Of a DNA stretch of 56,322 nt, positions 15,081 to 24,019 are shown in pieces; positions within the stretch are counted from its first letter, which is position 1; each line of letters opens with the position of its first letter. The stretch is taken from NCBI GenBank assembly GCA_022843845.1, contig JALHMW010000030.1, positions 1 through 56,322 of the forward strand, given 5' to 3'. This stretch comes from Archangium sp. (lineage in GTDB: Bacteria > Myxococcota > Myxococcia > Myxococcales > Myxococcaceae). Made by a program: the position numbers and the translations under genes. The notes beneath the pieces are model-generated. The model saw only the letters and a list, made by a program, of their open reading frames with translations, was not told the DNA's origin and ran no database searches.

Positions 15081-16871
15081 TCAGTCGGCGCTGACGCCGG
15101 CCGGGAACCGCACCTCGAAGGTCGTGCCTTTTCCAGGCTTCGTCTTGAAGGTGATGTTCCCTCCATGCTCGTCGACGATCTTCCTCACGATCGCGAGGCC
15201 CAGGCCGGTGCCGTTCTTCTTCCCGGCCGTCACGAAGCTCTCGAACATGCGATCGGCGACGCCCGGAAGAATGCCCTGCCCCGTGTCGGCCGCGCGGAAG
15301 ATCACCTCGTCGCCTTCACGATCGACCGTCAACGTGAACCGGCCTCCTTCGGGCATCGCGTCGATGGCGTTGCGCGCGAGGTTCAAGATCACCCGCTTCA
15401 TCTTGTTCTCGTCGAAGCGCGCCGCGCCCGTGTACGTGGTGACGACCTTCACCTCGGCCTCGGCCTGCTCGAACTCGCGCATCAGCTGCTCCTCGAGCTC
15501 GCGCATGAAGACGTGCAGGTACACCCGACGCATGAGCACCGACTTCTCGCCGCGGGCGAAGTCGAGCGTCTCTTTCTGCATCGCCGCGACGTGATCGAGC
15601 TGCGAGAGAATCGACTGCGCCATCTCGCGGCGCAGCGGCTCTGCGGGCTCGTCGGCCATCATCTCGGCGTAGCCGGCGATCACCGTCAGCGGCGTGCGCA
15701 GATCGTGGAGCACGCCGGCGAGCATCTGCCCGATCGCCGCCATGCGCGCCTTGCGCTCCTGCTCCTCACGGCTCTGGCGTGACGCGAAGGCGCGGCCGAT
15801 CTGCCCGGCGAGCAAGACGGCGAGCCGCTCGTCAGCCTCGGTGAAGCCGCCCTTCTTGTTGAGCAGCTCGAGCGACCCGAGCCGGCCCTCATCGCCGGGA
15901 ATCGGCACACACAGCACCGAGCCGATCGACACGCCGAGCTTTCGCGCGATCGACTTGTCGTAGTGATCGCTGTCGTCGGCGCGCTCGACGCGCACCGTCT
16001 CGCCAGACATCGCCACGTAGCCTGCGATGCCCTGGCCCGTCTTCAGGCGCACCGACGTCAGCGCGTCGCTCTTCTCGCCCCTGGTGTTGCGGAAGTAGAG
16101 GCTGTCGCGCTCTTCCTCGGCGACCAGAATCGAGCCGGCCCTCGCGCCGACCGAGTCGATCGCCGTCTGCAGAATCCGCTCGAGGAGATCGACCTGCTGA
16201 TCGCTCGACGAGGCGGCGCGCTCCAGGCCGAACAGCAGATCGAGATCGCGGACCCGCTGCGCGAGCTCGTCACTGCGGGCGCGCAGCTGCTCGAGCAGCA
16301 GCACGTTGTCGAGCACCGCGGCGATCTGCGTCGCGACGCCTTCGACCAGGCTGCGATCGTCGCTGGTGAAGGCGTCGACCTTGCGGTGGAGCACCTCGAG
16401 CACGCCCAGCACCCGGCCGCTGACGTGCCGGAGCGGCGCGGCGATGATCGACTTCGTGCGAAAGCCCGACTGCCGATCGATGTCGGGGTTGAAGCGTGGG
16501 TCGACGTACGCGTCACCCAGCATCAGGGTCTTCCCGGTGCCGAAGACGTGGCCTGCGATGCCAGCCGACACCGGCAGCCGCAGCTCCTTGATCGAGGCGC
16601 CCTTCACCACCCGAGACCACAGCTCGTTGGTGCGGGTGTCGTGCATGAACAGGGTCGCGGCCTCGGCGTCGAGCAGCCCGGTCAACCGGTCCATCACGGT
16701 GCGCAGCAGGGCGTCGACGTCGCGGGCCGACGCCAGCTGGGAGCCGACCTCGATGACGGCCGTGAAGCGCTCATTCTGGCGCGTGACGGCGAGCTCGAGC
16801 TCGTTCAGCTTCGCCGCCAGCCCGCTCACCAACGCGCCCGGGTCGGTGCGCGGGCCCTTCGTGCGATCCAT
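15081..16871 (-). CDS. GAF-GAF sensor histidine kinase
   Basis: 596 residues, soluble. A short coiled N-terminus is followed by GAF1 (about 38-190: AEAATLFMHDTRTNELW, PVSAGIAGHVFGTGK, SIIAAPLRHVSGRVLGVLEV), then GAF2 (about 215-365: AGSILVAEEERDSLYF, LKTGQGIAGYVAMSGE, GSVLCVPIPGDEGRLGSLELLNK). HisKA carries His389 in LAGVLHDLRTPLTVIAGYAEMM. HATPase carries VILNLARNAIDAMPEGG, ADTGQGI and GTGLGLAIVRKIVDEHGG. GAF domains bind small ligands such as cyclic nucleotides or formate, or carry chromophores; no chromophore cysteine can be assigned here. No response regulator is adjacent, so it is an orphan kinase; the NtrC-type regulator 6 kb away is one possible partner. Confidence 0.9.
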   Translation of the reverse strand: MDRTKGPRTDPGALVSGLAAKLNELELAVTRQNERFTAVIEVGSQLASARDVDALLRTVMDRLTGLLDAEAATLFMHDTRTNELWSRVVKGASIKELRLPVSAGIAGHVFGTGKTLMLGDAYVDPRFNPDIDRQSGFRTKSIIAAPLRHVSGRVLGVLEVLHRKVDAFTSDDRSLVEGVATQIAAVLDNVLLLEQLRARSDELAQRVRDLDLLFGLERAASSSDQQVDLLERILQTAIDSVGARAGSILVAEEERDSLYFRNTRGEKSDALTSVRLKTGQGIAGYVAMSGETVRVERADDSDHYDKSIARKLGVSIGSVLCVPIPGDEGRLGSLELLNKKGGFTEADERLAVLLAGQIGRAFASRQSREEQERKARMAAIGQMLAGVLHDLRTPLTVIAGYAEMMADEPAEPLRREMAQSILSQLDHVAAMQKETLDFARGEKSVLMRRVYLHVFMRELEEQLMREFEQAEAEVKVVTTYTGAARFDENKMKRVILNLARNAIDAMPEGGRFTLTVDREGDEVIFRAADTGQGILPGVADRMFESFVTAGKKNGTGLGLAIVRKIVDEHGGNITFKTKPGKGTTFEVRFPAGVSAD

Positions 16872-16963
16872 GACGAGACGATAGCAGCCGGAGGCCGCGT
16901 GTCAGCCAAACGCGCCGCTCGCCGCGGACCAGGAGAACGCGCTGCTGGGCACGAGTGGAGCGG

Positions 16964-19690
16964 TCAGTGCGCTGCCGCCCACGATCTCCCGTGCCCGATG
17001 TCGACGAGCAGCGGCACCCGCAGCGAGGCCGCGCTCGACATCACCTCTCGCACCAGCGGCTCGACTGCGCCGACCTCGTCGTCGGGCACCTCGAAGAGCA
17101 GCTCGTCGTGCACCTGGAGCAGCATGCGGGCCTTGAAGCCGACGAGCCGGCGGTCGACCTCGAGCATCGCGCGCTTCACGAGATCGGCCGCGGTCGCCTG
17201 AATCGGCATGTTGATCGCGGCGCGCTCGGCGGCCATCGCGATGCTGCGGTTGCGGCTGGCGATCTCGGGCATGTACCGCCGGCGGCCGAAGAGGCTCTCG
17301 ACGAAGCCGCTCTTCTTCGCCTTCGCCACCGTGTCGTCGATGTAGGTCGAGATGCCGGGGAAGCGCGCGAAGTAGCGCTCGATGATCGACTTCGCCTCTT
17401 CGACGGGAATGCGCAGGCGGGTCGAGAGGCCATGCGCCGACAGGCCGTAGGCGATGCCGTAGTTCACCATCTTCGCGGCCCGCCGCATGTCGGGCGTCAC
17501 CTCGGCCTCGGGCACCTGGAACACCTCGGCGGCCGTGCGCACGTGCACGTCGGCGGCCTCGGCGAAGGCCTTCACCAGGCCCCCGTCCTGCGCCATGTGC
17601 GCGAGGATTCGCAGCTCGACCTGCGAGTAGTCCGCCGACACCAGCACGTGCCCGGGCGCGGCCACGAACGCGCGACGAATCTGTTTCCCCAGCTCGGTGC
17701 GGATGGGGATGTTCTGCAGGTTCGGGTTGGTCGACGACAGCCGGCCGGTCGCGGTCGCGGCCTGATGGAACGTGGTGCGAACGCGGCCATCGGCGCCGAT
17801 CAGCGTGGGCAGCGTGTCGAGGTACGTGCTCTTGAGCTTCGCGACGTTGCGGTACTCGATGATCGCCTGGGGCAGCGGGTGCTCCTCGGCCAGCTTCTCG
17901 AGCACCTCGTGATCGGTCGACGGCCCCGTCTTGTTGCGCCTGAGGATCGGCAGCTTGAGATCCTCGAAGAGCACCTGAGCCAGCTGGAGCGGCGAGCCGA
18001 CGTTGAACTCGCGACCTGCGTGTCTGTAGACGTCGGCGAGCATCGCCTCACACGAAGCGTTCACCTGCGTCGAGATCTCGGCCAGCGCCTCGCGATCGAT
18101 CAGCACGCCGACCCGCTCCAGGCGAACCAGCACCGGCACCAGGGGAAACTCGAGCTCGCGAGCCACCGCAGCCAGGCCGACGCCGTCGACCTCGGTCCAC
18201 AGATCTTCGGCGATTCGGCCGATCGCATCGGCCGCGGCACCGAAGGCCGGCGCGACCTGCGCGACGCTCAGCTGCGCCTTCTCGACGTGCTCCCGCCCCC
18301 CAAGCAGCGCCTCGATGGTCGGCAGCTCCTGGCGCAGGCGCTCGCGCGCCAGATCGGTGAGCGCGTGCTCCTTGCGTGACGGGTTGAGCAGGTACGAGAG
18401 CAGCTCGACGTCGGCCCAGGGTGGCCGCGCGCTCAGGCCGATCTGGTGAAGCACGTGAAGCAGGCCCTTCGCGTCGTGCGTCGCGAGCTCGCAGTCGGCG
18501 CGGGACAGCGCGACCGAGAACGCCTCCCTCACCGCGTCGGCGCCACAGGCCCGAACGTCGACGAAGAAGACGCCGCCGCCGCCGCCCAGCGCGAGCCCGA
18601 AGCCGAGCACGATCGCCGAGTGAGGCTCGCCCTCGAAGAACGGCGCGATCGCCACCCGCTTCGTGGTGACGAGCAGCTCGCGCAGGCTCGCCAGTGACGC
18701 GGCCTCGGCGACGATGGTGGCCTCACGCGCCAGCGGCGTGGCGTCGGCGGCCGGCATCTCGTTGATGAGCCGGTAGAACTCGAGCTCGGTGAACAGCGCG
18801 CGCGCGTCGGCCTTGTGAACGGGCCGAACGGCGAGGGCGGTCGGGTCGGCGACGACCGGCAGCTCGTCCCGAAACGAGACCAGCTGGTACGCGCGGCGGA
18901 GCTGCTCGACGTTCTCCTTGATCGCCGCCTTGAGCTTCGGCTTCTCGATCTCGTCGACGTGGGCGATCAGGTTCTCGACGGTGCCGAAGCGCTTGAGCAG
19001 CTCCACCGCGGTCTTCGGGCCGACCCCCGGCACCTTGGGGATGTTGTCGATCGCGTCACCCACCAGCGCCTGGTACTCGCGCATCTGCGAAGGCTCGACG
19101 CCGAACCGCTCCAGCGCGAGGGCCGCGTCGATGGGCGAGTCCTTCACGGGATCATAGATGCTGACGTCGGGCGCGAGCAGCTGCAGGAAGTCCTTGTCGC
19201 TGGTGACGATCTGGGTCGCCATGCCGGCCGCGCGCGCGCGCTTCACCAGCGTCGCGATCACGTCATCGGCCTCCCACCCCGGCTCCTCGAGAATGGGCAC
19301 GTCGAGCACCGCGGCGACCCTGCGAATGAGCTCGAACTGCATCGACAGATCTGGCGGCGGCGCGTCGCGGTTGGCCTTGTAGTTCGGGTCGATGGCGAGC
19401 CGCCCTTTGCGGCTGTCCTTGTCGAAGCACAGCGCGAGGTGCGTCGGCTTCCGCTCGCGCAGCAGCTTGAGCAGCATGCGGGTGAAGCCCAGCACCGCGT
19501 GGGTCGGCACGCCCTTCGACGTCGTGAGCGGCGGGAGCGCGTGGTACGCGCGGAACACGAAGCCCGAGGCGTCGATGAGGGTCAGCGTCGGCGGGCCTGC
19601 CGGCGCGGCGGGCGGCGGCGCCGGCGGGAGTGGCGCGACAGGGGCGTTCGGCTGCGTGGCCGGCCCGAAGAGATCACCTTGAACGCCCAT
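16964..19690 (-). CDS. polA: DNA polymerase I with a degenerate proofreading site
   Basis: 908 residues. An unusual Pro/Ala-rich N-terminal extension of ~33 residues precedes the 5'-nuclease domain (LIDASGFVFRAYHALP from residue 37; GWEADDVIATLV; VTSDKDFLQLL; VGDAIDNIPKVPGVGPKTA). Residues ~320-510 correspond to the 3'-5' exonuclease. The first catalytic motif (FDTET in E. coli) is replaced near 346-355 by VAIAPFFEGE, without the Asp and Glu; the YxxxD segment is also not clear. Proofreading is thus probably lost, as in Taq. The polymerase domain is intact: motif A VSADYSQVELRILAHMAQD, motif B RRAAKMVNYGIAYGLS, motif C LLQVHDELLFEVPD. It acts in repair and Okazaki-fragment maturation. It lies downstream of the FHA/Tad genes with a 36-base gap. 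Confidence 0.96.
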   Translation of the reverse strand: MGVQGDLFGPATQPNAPVAPLPPAPPPAAPAGPPTLTLIDASGFVFRAYHALPPLTTSKGVPTHAVLGFTRMLLKLLRERKPTHLALCFDKDSRKGRLAIDPNYKANRDAPPPDLSMQFELIRRVAAVLDVPILEEPGWEADDVIATLVKRARAAGMATQIVTSDKDFLQLLAPDVSIYDPVKDSPIDAALALERFGVEPSQMREYQALVGDAIDNIPKVPGVGPKTAVELLKRFGTVENLIAHVDEIEKPKLKAAIKENVEQLRRAYQLVSFRDELPVVADPTALAVRPVHKADARALFTELEFYRLINEMPAADATPLAREATIVAEAASLASLRELLVTTKRVAIAPFFEGEPHSAIVLGFGLALGGGGGVFFVDVRACGADAVREAFSVALSRADCELATHDAKGLLHVLHQIGLSARPPWADVELLSYLLNPSRKEHALTDLARERLRQELPTIEALLGGREHVEKAQLSVAQVAPAFGAAADAIGRIAEDLWTEVDGVGLAAVARELEFPLVPVLVRLERVGVLIDREALAEISTQVNASCEAMLADVYRHAGREFNVGSPLQLAQVLFEDLKLPILRRNKTGPSTDHEVLEKLAEEHPLPQAIIEYRNVAKLKSTYLDTLPTLIGADGRVRTTFHQAATATGRLSSTNPNLQNIPIRTELGKQIRRAFVAAPGHVLVSADYSQVELRILAHMAQDGGLVKAFAEAADVHVRTAAEVFQVPEAEVTPDMRRAAKMVNYGIAYGLSAHGLSTRLRIPVEEAKSIIERYFARFPGISTYIDDTVAKAKKSGFVESLFGRRRYMPEIASRNRSIAMAAERAAINMPIQATAADLVKRAMLEVDRRLVGFKARMLLQVHDELLFEVPDDEVGAVEPLVREVMSSAASLRVPLLVDIGHGRSWAAAH

Positions 19691-19726
19691 GAGGCGGCTC
19701 GTAGCGCAAAACCCGGCGGCCGACCC

Positions 19727-22039
19727 TCACTTGCAGTTCGCGTCGAGTATCTCCTGCACCTGCTGCTTGTAGCCGTCGCCGTCGACCGCGAGATCGAGCA
19801 CGGCCTTGAGCTGCTCGCACGAGCCCGAGTCCATCGCCTTGCCGATCGCGTCCTTCGCCTTCTGCGTACAGAAGTAGCCGGCCTTCAGCAGGTCGGCGTT
19901 GGCGCGCGAGAACGAGAGCCCCAGCTTCCACACCTTGCAGGCCGCGCGGAAGTCCTTCTTGTCGGCCTGGGTCTTCCCCTTCAGGTAGCAGGTGTTCGAC
20001 ATGCCCTCGACGATGCCCTTGCGGACGAACGAGGCGCGCTTGTCGACCTCCTTGCGCCGCTGCTCGTCGGGCAGCCTGGCCATCGCCTCGCCAAGCACCA
20101 GCTTCTCGTCCAGCGCCATCGCCTTCCGCATCCAGTCCTCGGCCTTCTCGGGGCGATCGTTCGAGAGCTCGGTCTGGCCGGTCTTGAAGAACGAGATGGC
20201 GTTGGTGATGTCGAGCAGCAGCCCCTTGGCCTCTTCGTGCACCGCCGCCTTGCTGACGTTCTCGCCGAGTTTCTGGAGCGGGACCGCCGCCTCGGCGAAC
20301 GCGCCCTGGTAGTAGAGAACGAGCGCGCGCCCCATCGCCTCTTCTTTGTACCGGGCCTTGAACTCCTGAATCACGACGATGTCCTGCTTCGGCGGCGGCG
20401 CGGGCGGCCTGAAGACGGGAACGTCGGGGCACTTCCAGGGCGCATCGCCGGGCCTCAGCTTCTCACGCGCCTTGAGGAAGTTGACGTGGTTCGGGTCCTT
20501 CGGGCGCCAATCGGTCTTTCCGAGCGGGCCTTCGAGCTTCACCTTGAGGCCGTACTGCGGCGCGAGGTCGTCGACCGTCATCGTCTGACAGGCGAGCTCC
20601 ATGTAGACCTCGCAGCGCTTGAGCGCGTTCTCCCACCGCGCGTTCGTCGAGTACGTCTTGCACTCGGCGCCGACCGACTTCTTCACTTCTTCCATGACGG
20701 GCTTCACTGCCGAGAGCGCGTCGAGGAAGAAGCAGCCGACGAGCTCCTTCGAGAAGGGCTTCACCTTCGCGAACGAGTCCAGCGCGTCTTCGAGCCGGCC
20801 CGAGGCGGCGAGCTCCTTGCCTTTGAGGAAGGCCTCCTCGGCCGCGCGCTCGTACTTGATGCGCTTCATCAGCTCGTTGGCCTGGGCGTGAATCGGCTCG
20901 ATGTCGAGAATGCGCCCGCACGCCTCTTGCGCCTTGCCCCAGTCGGCTGCGCGCCCTTCGCAACTCGCGTAGGTGCGGCACGCCTTGAGCAACTCTTCGA
21001 TCTCATCGGCAGGATCTCGAGGTGGCCTGGTGTCGACGGCCGGCCCGCCGCCAGCGTTCGGACCGACGGGACCATCGGGCCCCGAGGTCACCACCTTGGC
21101 GAGCACCGCGACGAACAGCACCGACAAGACCGCGCCGCCGACGATGAAGAGGCGCTTCTTCTTCGGGTCCATCGTCGAGGTGGCGCTGGTGGCCATCGAC
21201 TCGACCGCGTCGTCTTCACCACGCCGGCGTGAGGGTCGACCGGCGCCTGGCCTCGACGGGCGTTGAATGGCCGCCTTGGCGCCCGACGCAGCGCCGTTCT
21301 CGTACATCATCTCGACGACCCCGAACTGAATGATGTCTCCAGCCGAGAGGGTCGTGTCTTCGGAGATCGGCGTGCCATTCACGGTGGTGCCGTTCGCGCT
21401 GCCGAGATCGCGCAGCACGACCTCACCACCACTCGTCTCGAGCTCAGCGTGGCGACGGCTGACCGAGTCATCGTCGACGCGCAGATCGACGCCTGCGACA
21501 CGGCCGACGACCATCACGCCCGTGAGCGGGAAGCTCTTGCCCGTGACGGGCCCTGAGAGCCCGCGGAGCGACGGCCCGGTCGACCCGGCGCGCGACGGCC
21601 GCCTCGCGCCAGACGACGCCGGGCCCTTCACGGCTGGCATCACCTTGGTGGAGCGCCCGTCTCCCCTCGCGAGGCCCTCGGGGCGTTTGATGGCTCCCGT
21701 CGCGCGGCCCGACGGCCTCGCCTGCGACTTGTCGACCTTCGGCCGCGACTTCGCGCCAACCTTGACGCTCGCCTCGTAGTCGCCGAGCACGATCGTCGCG
21801 CCGGGCTCGAGCTTCGTCGGGCCTTCGATGCGCTCGTCGTTGACGATGGTGCCGTTCGCCGAGCCGAGATCCTCGACCATCACGTCGGTGCCCTCGAGGA
21901 AGAAGCGGGCGTGTTTTCGCGACACGCCGCCCTCGGCGAGGATCAGGTCGTTGCCTTCGGCGCGCCCGACGACGAGCTCGTCGGCGAAGTCCTGCTCCTG
22001 CTCCGTCCCGTCCGGGTTCTTGATGACGAGGGTGGGCAT
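19727..22039 (-). CDS. double-FHA, single-pass membrane protein with a large C-terminal domain
   Basis: 770 residues. Two cytoplasmic FHA domains: FHA1 about 20-90 (VVGRAEGNDLIL, GVSRKHARF, DLGSANGTIVN) and FHA2 about 170-245 (VVGRVAGVDLRV, SVSRRHAEL, DLGSANGTTVNG). Both keep the Gly-Arg, Ser-x-x-His and Asn-Gly phosphothreonine-binding positions. A Ser/Arg/Pro linker separates them. A membrane helix follows at about 296-316, then ~450 residues with helical, TPR-like character and several cysteines, presumably periplasmic. The gene sits three bases downstream of the FHA-CpaF ATPase gene. It probably links Thr-phosphorylation signals in the cytoplasm to the secretion machine, as an inner-membrane platform or regulator (inference). 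It has no enzymatic motif. Confidence 0.82.
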   Translation of the reverse strand: MPTLVIKNPDGTEQEQDFADELVVGRAEGNDLILAEGGVSRKHARFFLEGTDVMVEDLGSANGTIVNDERIEGPTKLEPGATIVLGDYEASVKVGAKSRPKVDKSQARPSGRATGAIKRPEGLARGDGRSTKVMPAVKGPASSGARRPSRAGSTGPSLRGLSGPVTGKSFPLTGVMVVGRVAGVDLRVDDDSVSRRHAELETSGGEVVLRDLGSANGTTVNGTPISEDTTLSAGDIIQFGVVEMMYENGAASGAKAAIQRPSRPGAGRPSRRRGEDDAVESMATSATSTMDPKKKRLFIVGGAVLSVLFVAVLAKVVTSGPDGPVGPNAGGGPAVDTRPPRDPADEIEELLKACRTYASCEGRAADWGKAQEACGRILDIEPIHAQANELMKRIKYERAAEEAFLKGKELAASGRLEDALDSFAKVKPFSKELVGCFFLDALSAVKPVMEEVKKSVGAECKTYSTNARWENALKRCEVYMELACQTMTVDDLAPQYGLKVKLEGPLGKTDWRPKDPNHVNFLKAREKLRPGDAPWKCPDVPVFRPPAPPPKQDIVVIQEFKARYKEEAMGRALVLYYQGAFAEAAVPLQKLGENVSKAAVHEEAKGLLLDITNAISFFKTGQTELSNDRPEKAEDWMRKAMALDEKLVLGEAMARLPDEQRRKEVDKRASFVRKGIVEGMSNTCYLKGKTQADKKDFRAACKVWKLGLSFSRANADLLKAGYFCTQKAKDAIGKAMDSGSCEQLKAVLDLAVDGDGYKQQVQEILDANCK

Positions 22040-22042
22040 CGG

Positions 22043-23866
22043 TCAGTCCTCACGGAAGATGCCCATGTTCACGGGCATGCCTCGGCGCTGCATCTCGTCG
22101 TAAAACTTCGGAACGAAGCCGGTCGCGACGTAGCGCCCGCGCACCCGGCCGTCTTCGGTGAAGCCCTCTTGTTTGTAATAGAAGATGTCCTGGAGGGTGA
22201 TGATGTCGACCTCCATGCCCGAGATCTCGGTGATGTACGCGATGCGCCGCGAGCCATCGTTGAACCGGGTCTGCTGAATGATCATGTGAACGGCCGAGGC
22301 GATCTGTTCACGAATCGCCTTCACCGGCAGATCCATGCCGGCCATCAAGACCAGCGTCTCCATGCGCGCGAGCGCGTCACGTGGCGTGTTGGCGTGCAAG
22401 GTGGTGAGCGAGCCGTCGTGGCCGGTGTTCATGGCCTGCAACATGTCGAGCGCTTCGCCCGAGCGGCACTCACCGACGACGATTCGTTCGGGGCGCATGC
22501 GCAGGCAGTTCTTCACCAGGTCCCGAATGGTGACGGCGCCCTTCCCTTCGAGGTTGGGTGGGCGTGACTCGAGCTGCACCCAGTGCTCCTGGCGCAGTTG
22601 AAGCTCGGCGGCGTCTTCCACCGTGATGATGCGCTCGTCTTCGGGAATGAACGAGCTCACCACGTTGAGCGTCGTCGTCTTGCCCGAGCCGGTGCCACCA
22701 GAGATGACGATGTTGCGCTTGGCCTTCACGCACATCTCGATGAACTCGGCCATCTGCGGCGTGACGGTCTTGTATTTGATGAGATCTTCGATCGCGAGCG
22801 CGTCACGCTTGAACTTGCGAATGGTGATGCAGGGCCCTTTCAGCGCGAGCGGGGGAATGATCGCGTTGACGCGTGAGCCGTCTTTGAGGCGCGCGTCGAC
22901 CATCGGGCTCGACTCGTCGATGCGGCGGCCGATCGGCGCCACGATGCGCTCGATGACGCCGAGCACCGCCTGGTTGGACGAGAAGATCTTGTCCGAGAGG
23001 ATCAGCTTGCCCTTCTTCTCGATGTAGAGCTGGTTGGCGTGGTTCACCATGATCTCGCTGATGTCGTCGTCAGCGAGAAACGCCTCGAGCGGGCCCAGGC
23101 CGAGCGCTTCGTTGAGCACGTCGACCAGCAGCATCTCGCGATCGATGTCCTCGGGGATCTCCTGGTCGGCGTCCATCTGATCGACGATGTCGCGAATGGC
23201 CTTCTCGGTGCGGCGCCACAGCTCTTCGTCACCGAGCCGGTCCATGTCGAGGCGGCGCAGGTCGAGGTACTCGATGAGCCGGTCGTGAATGTCCTTCTGG
23301 AGGTTGGCGTAGGCCTCGAGGCGGGGGTCGATGTGTTTGCGGTTCTTCCGCAGCGCCGCCGCCAGCGAGGCGGGCATGTTCTTCTTGTCCTTCGCCTCTT
23401 GAACGTCGGCGTCCTCGCGTTCCTGGTCCTCGTCGGACTGCTCCTCGTCGTCGCCTTCGTCTTCGTATTCGCCCTCGTCGGCGTCAGCGTCGGCCTCGAC
23501 GTCGTCGTCCTGCTGCTCTTCGTCGTCGTCGGGCGCGTAGCCGGTCTCGTCGCCTTCGGCGTCGAGGTCGCCTTCTTCGGGGGCCTCGACGTTGATGATG
23601 TAGTCACCGACGTAGATCTTGTCGCTCGGCCGCACGACCTGCGGCGCCGCGATCTTCTTGCCGTTGACGAAGGTGCCGTTGGTCGACTTGAGATCGACCA
23701 CGATGTACTTGCCGTCCTTGAGGACGATGCGTGAGTGGTACTTCGAGACGTTGCCCTTGTTCAGGACGATGTCGTTGCCTGCGAGCCGGCCAATCGTGAC
23801 CTCTTCTTTTTCGAAGGTCAGCTGCTCCGACTCGCCGCCTTTGACAGTCAGCGTGATGAGAAACAT
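22043..23866 (-). CDS. cpaF: FHA-fused CpaF/TadA-type secretion ATPase
   Basis: 607 residues. FHA domain at about 20-92 (TIGRLAGNDIVL, NVSKYHSRIV, STNGTFVNGKK), then an extremely acidic linker (about 97-157, mainly Asp and Glu). The GspE/VirB11-type hexameric ATPase follows (about 180-590): N-terminal domain DISEIMVNHANQLYIEKKG, Walker A GGTGSGKTT at 390-398, Asp box TVEDAAELQL, Walker B region RMRPERIVVGECRSGEALDML, and His box NTGHDGSLTTLHANTP. It is the CpaF/TadA branch that powers Tad/Flp pilus assembly. Fusion of FHA to the ATPase implies control by Ser/Thr kinases. It is preceded by a 153-base gap from the secretin gene with no convincing promoter. A TTGTCA/TACGCT pair at 23875-23901 has only 15-base spacing. 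Confidence 0.93.
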   Translation of the reverse strand: MFLITLTVKGGESEQLTFEKEEVTIGRLAGNDIVLNKGNVSKYHSRIVLKDGKYIVVDLKSTNGTFVNGKKIAAPQVVRPSDKIYVGDYIINVEAPEEGDLDAEGDETGYAPDDDEEQQDDDVEADADADEGEYEDEGDDEEQSDEDQEREDADVQEAKDKKNMPASLAAALRKNRKHIDPRLEAYANLQKDIHDRLIEYLDLRRLDMDRLGDEELWRRTEKAIRDIVDQMDADQEIPEDIDREMLLVDVLNEALGLGPLEAFLADDDISEIMVNHANQLYIEKKGKLILSDKIFSSNQAVLGVIERIVAPIGRRIDESSPMVDARLKDGSRVNAIIPPLALKGPCITIRKFKRDALAIEDLIKYKTVTPQMAEFIEMCVKAKRNIVISGGTGSGKTTTLNVVSSFIPEDERIITVEDAAELQLRQEHWVQLESRPPNLEGKGAVTIRDLVKNCLRMRPERIVVGECRSGEALDMLQAMNTGHDGSLTTLHANTPRDALARMETLVLMAGMDLPVKAIREQIASAVHMIIQQTRFNDGSRRIAYITEISGMEVDIITLQDIFYYKQEGFTEDGRVRGRYVATGFVPKFYDEMQRRGMPVNMGIFRED

Positions 23867-24019
23867 GTCGCGTCAGCGTAGCAGAGATGCACGCGTGACA
23901 AGACGCTGATACCGCTCAGGAAACGATACAGCCGCGGCCAGATGACCGACGGCCGCCTCGCGCACCTTGCCCGACATCGGAGGGTGGGGGATTCGGGAGC
24001 GCAGAGCGCCGCCGCCACT

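Noticed and set aside
23875..23901. TTGTCA/TACGCT promoter for the FHA-CpaF gene
   Set aside because: Spacing is only 15 bases and transcription would start about seven bases before the end of the gap, nearly on the ATG; too weak to call.
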